From Nocardia brasiliensis NBRC 14402 (GTDB lineage: Bacteria; Actinomycetota; Actinomycetes; Mycobacteriales; Mycobacteriaceae), in NCBI RefSeq assembly GCF_000308475.2, contig NZ_BAFT02000056.1:1-60687 (forward strand): a stretch of 60,687 bases of DNA. The letters are read 5' to 3'. Of this stretch, positions 58,701-60,687 are shown in pieces. Below the pieces are notes generated by a model, which saw nothing but the letters and a program-made list of their open reading frames with translations, searched no databases and had not been told where the DNA came from. The number at the start of each line of letters is the position of its first letter. Position 1 is the first letter of the stretch. The position numbers were made by a program, and so were the translations under genes.

Positions 58701-60687
58701 GTGATGCTGACCTTCCAGAACCTGGCGCGCACCGAGCTGGAGCTGCCCGGCCTCTCGGTCTCGGCGGTCGAGCTCGCGATGCCGCTCGCCAAGTTCGACC
58801 TGCAACTCGCACTGGTCGAGCGGATCGACCGGCACGGTGCGCCGGAGGGCATGTCGGCGGCGTTCACCTACGCCACCGACCTGTTCGACGAGGCGACCGT
58901 GCAGGACTTCGCCGACCGCTTCGGCCGGATCCTGGCCGCGGTCGCGCGCGACGCCACGGTGACGGTCGGCGATATCGATGTGCTCGCCCCGGGCGAGCGC
59001 GAACTGGTGCTGCACGAATGGAACAGCCCCGGCGTCGCGGTGCCCGAGGTGACGCTGGTCGACCTCATCGGTGCGCAGGCTCGCAGGCGCGCGGACGCTG
59101 GCGCGATCCGTTTCGGCGACACCACGCTTACCTTCGGTGAACTGCAGCGCCGGGCCAACCGGGTCGCGCGGGCCCTGATCGCGCGCGGCGCGGGCCCGGA
59201 ATCGCTGGTGGCCGTTGCCGTTCCGCGTACCGAGGAGTTGCCGGTCGCGCTGCTCGGCGTGCTCGTCGCCGGCGCGGGTTACCTGCCGATCGATACGACC
59301 TATCCGACGCAGCGCCTGGAATTCATGCTGGGCGATGCCGCTCCGGCGTGCATCCTGACCACCGCGAGCGAGCTGGAATCCATTCCCGCGGGCGATATTC
59401 CGGTCATCCTGCTGGAGGAGACCGGCGAGTTCGCCGACGCGCCGGTGCGCGACGGCGAGCGGCTCGCGCCGCTGCGGCCGGACAACCTGGCCTACGTCAT
59501 CTACACCTCGGGTTCGACGGGTGTGCCCAAGGGCGTCGGTGTCGCGCACCGCAATGTGGTGCAGCTGTTCGCGAACACGCAGATGATGTTCGAGTTCGAC
59601 GAGACCGACGTGTGGACGCTGTTCCATTCGTTCGCCTTCGACTTCTCGGTCTGGGAGCTGTGGTGTGCGCTGGCCAACGGCGGCACCGTGGTCGTGGTCG
59701 ACTACCTGACCTCCCGGTCGCCGGAACTGTTCCGCGAGTTGCTGATTCGCGAGCAGGTCACCGTGCTCAACCAGACTCCGTCGGCGTTCTACCAGCTCGC
59801 CGAGGCCGACCGCGCCGCGCAGCCGGGCGAGCAGGCGAAGTTCGCGCTGCGCTACGTGGTGTTCGGCGGTGAGGCGCTGGACCTGCGCCAGTTGCAGCGC
59901 TGGTACGAGCGCCATGCGGTGGACGCGCCGTGGCTGGTCAACATGTACGGCATCACCGAGACGACGGTGCACGTGTCGTTCCTGTCGCTGGACGAGCAGA
60001 TGGCCGACAACGCGGCCAGCGTCATCGGCCGCGCCCTGCCCGGACTGGACGCGTATGTGCTCGACGATCGGACGCACCCGGCACCGGTGGGTGTCGCGGG
60101 CGAGATCTATGTCGCGGGCGCGCAGCTGTCCCGCGGTTACCTCGGCCGTCCCGGGTTGGCCGCGAGCAGGTTCGTCGCGAACCCGTTCGGTGCGCCGGGA
60201 TCCCGGATGTACCGCACCGGCGATATCGGCCGCTGGGTCGGCTTCGGCGGCCAGGCGACGCTCGAGTACGCGGGCCGCGGCGACCAGCAGGTGCAGTTGC
60301 GCGGCTTCCGCATCGAGCTCGGCGAGATCGAGTCGGCGCTGCTGCGCTGCCCCGGCGTGAGCCAGGCGGTGGTGCTGGTGCGCGCGGACGAGCACGCGGG
60401 CGATCGGCTCATCGGCTACGTCGTACCCGATACCGGCGCGCAGCTCGATCCGCTCGAATTGCGTGGCCAGGTAGGCGAATTCCTGACCGGCTACATGGTG
60501 CCGGACGCGCTGGTCGTGCTCGACGCGCTGCCGCTGACCCCCAACGGCAAGCTGGACCGGACGGCTTTGCCCGCACCGGAATTCGCGAGCACGGCCGCAT
60601 TCCGCGCGCCGAGTTCGCCGGTGGAGCAGGCGGTCGCCGAGGTGTTCGGCGGTCTGCTCGGCGCGCAGGAGATCGGCCTGGACGACG
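55764..60687 (+). CDS. Nonribosomal peptide synthetase, starter part (A-T-C-A-T, runs off window)
   Basis: An NRPS open to the window end (1641 codons, no stop). Domains by residue: A1 about 30-535 (YTSGSTGRPKG from residue 185); carrier T1 with its phosphopantetheine serine S574 (LGGNSLL); C about 632-1070 with the catalytic HHIAGDG at 760-766; A2 about 1098-1600; the start of T2 at the edge. With no C domain first, it is an initiation protein. A2 specificity residues are D-F-W-N-V-G-M-V-H, the threonine code; A1 gives D-V-L-L-V-A-G-I-L, which I do not recognise. ATG 55764 is the only in-frame ATG near the start, but METARRSAR in the next frame (ATG 55774) looks like the family N-terminus, hinting at a one-base loss near 55800. 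Confidence 0.93.

Noticed and set aside
55668..60395. Minus-strand 1575-residue frame opposite the NRPS
   Set aside because: Very long only because GC-rich third positions remove stops; the NRPS domains on the plus strand are unambiguous.

Overview
The window is high-GC actinobacterial DNA, most likely Nocardia or a close mycolate-producing relative. Evidence: a conservon-type roadblock/DUF742/GTPase set, relatives of mycobacterial AccD3, EchA6, LigD (polymerase-phosphoesterase-ligase order) and KmtR, a fused ECF transporter protein like Rv2326c, many secreted lipases and FAD monooxygenases, frequent GTG starts and ATGA gene overlaps. No transposase, integrase, CRISPR array or rRNA was seen; one tRNA (Arg-CCT) is present.

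Layout. 1-2760: 3' part of a conservon operon, beginning with the frameshifted, repeat-rich tail of its sensor. 2813-9521: accD3, then an inserted-looking stretch (VapBC-like pair, aldo/keto reductase, flavoprotein monooxygenase), then echA6 and an MBL-fold gene as a coupled pair. 9560-12431: ligD bracketed by two small MT0933-like proteins. 12807-18775: secreted lipase, a secreted glycine-rich protein, membrane proteins and an ECF transporter (fused S-A-A protein plus T protein). 18808-27381: flavin monooxygenase divergent from a VirS-like AraC regulator, a catalase-like protein, a cyclic-nucleotide phosphodiesterase-type protein, a MarR regulator divergent from a DinB-like protein with a large palindromic operator, a pseudouridine synthase, a class III adenylate cyclase and a secreted lipase. 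27682-35932: a 1084-residue SARP-type regulator divergent from an Asp-nucleophile hydrolase, a PadR/membrane-protein operon, and an ECF42-type sigma factor with its DGPF partner and an SRPBCC protein. 35982-39628: TetR and acyl-CoA dehydrogenase with a clear operator, a thiolase gene cut off after about 42 codons, an HNH nuclease gene of lower GC, and tRNA-Arg. 39752-46769: methyltransferase, S41 protease-like lipoprotein, glycine-rich membrane protein, a second flavin monooxygenase, a second acyl-CoA dehydrogenase and a PHB-depolymerase-type esterase. 47120-48610: KmtR metal sensor with a CDF metal exporter. 48768-54374: beta-lactamase-like esterase, acyl-CoA ligase, SCO5389-family protein, nitronate monooxygenase and an M23 peptidase. 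54534-60687: a LuxR-type regulator and the first 1.6 modules of an NRPS (A-T-C-A-T, running off the window).

How the genes fit together. Much of the window is lipid metabolism and its control: carboxyltransferase, acyl-CoA shuttle-like EchA6, two acyl-CoA dehydrogenases, an acyl-CoA ligase, three secreted lipases/esterases and two Baeyer-Villiger-like monooxygenases, most with a local regulator. A second theme is locally encoded regulators with readable palindromic operators (MarR, TetR, PadR, KmtR, and a palindrome in front of the NRPS). The NRPS is the most product-specific locus: its second adenylation domain carries the threonine specificity residues and its first a code I do not recognise.

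Sequence anomalies worth checking are the frame changes in the GLPQR tail (about 219-332), the N-terminus of the VapB-like antitoxin, the NRPS start (about 55800) and the truncated thiolase (37980-38164).
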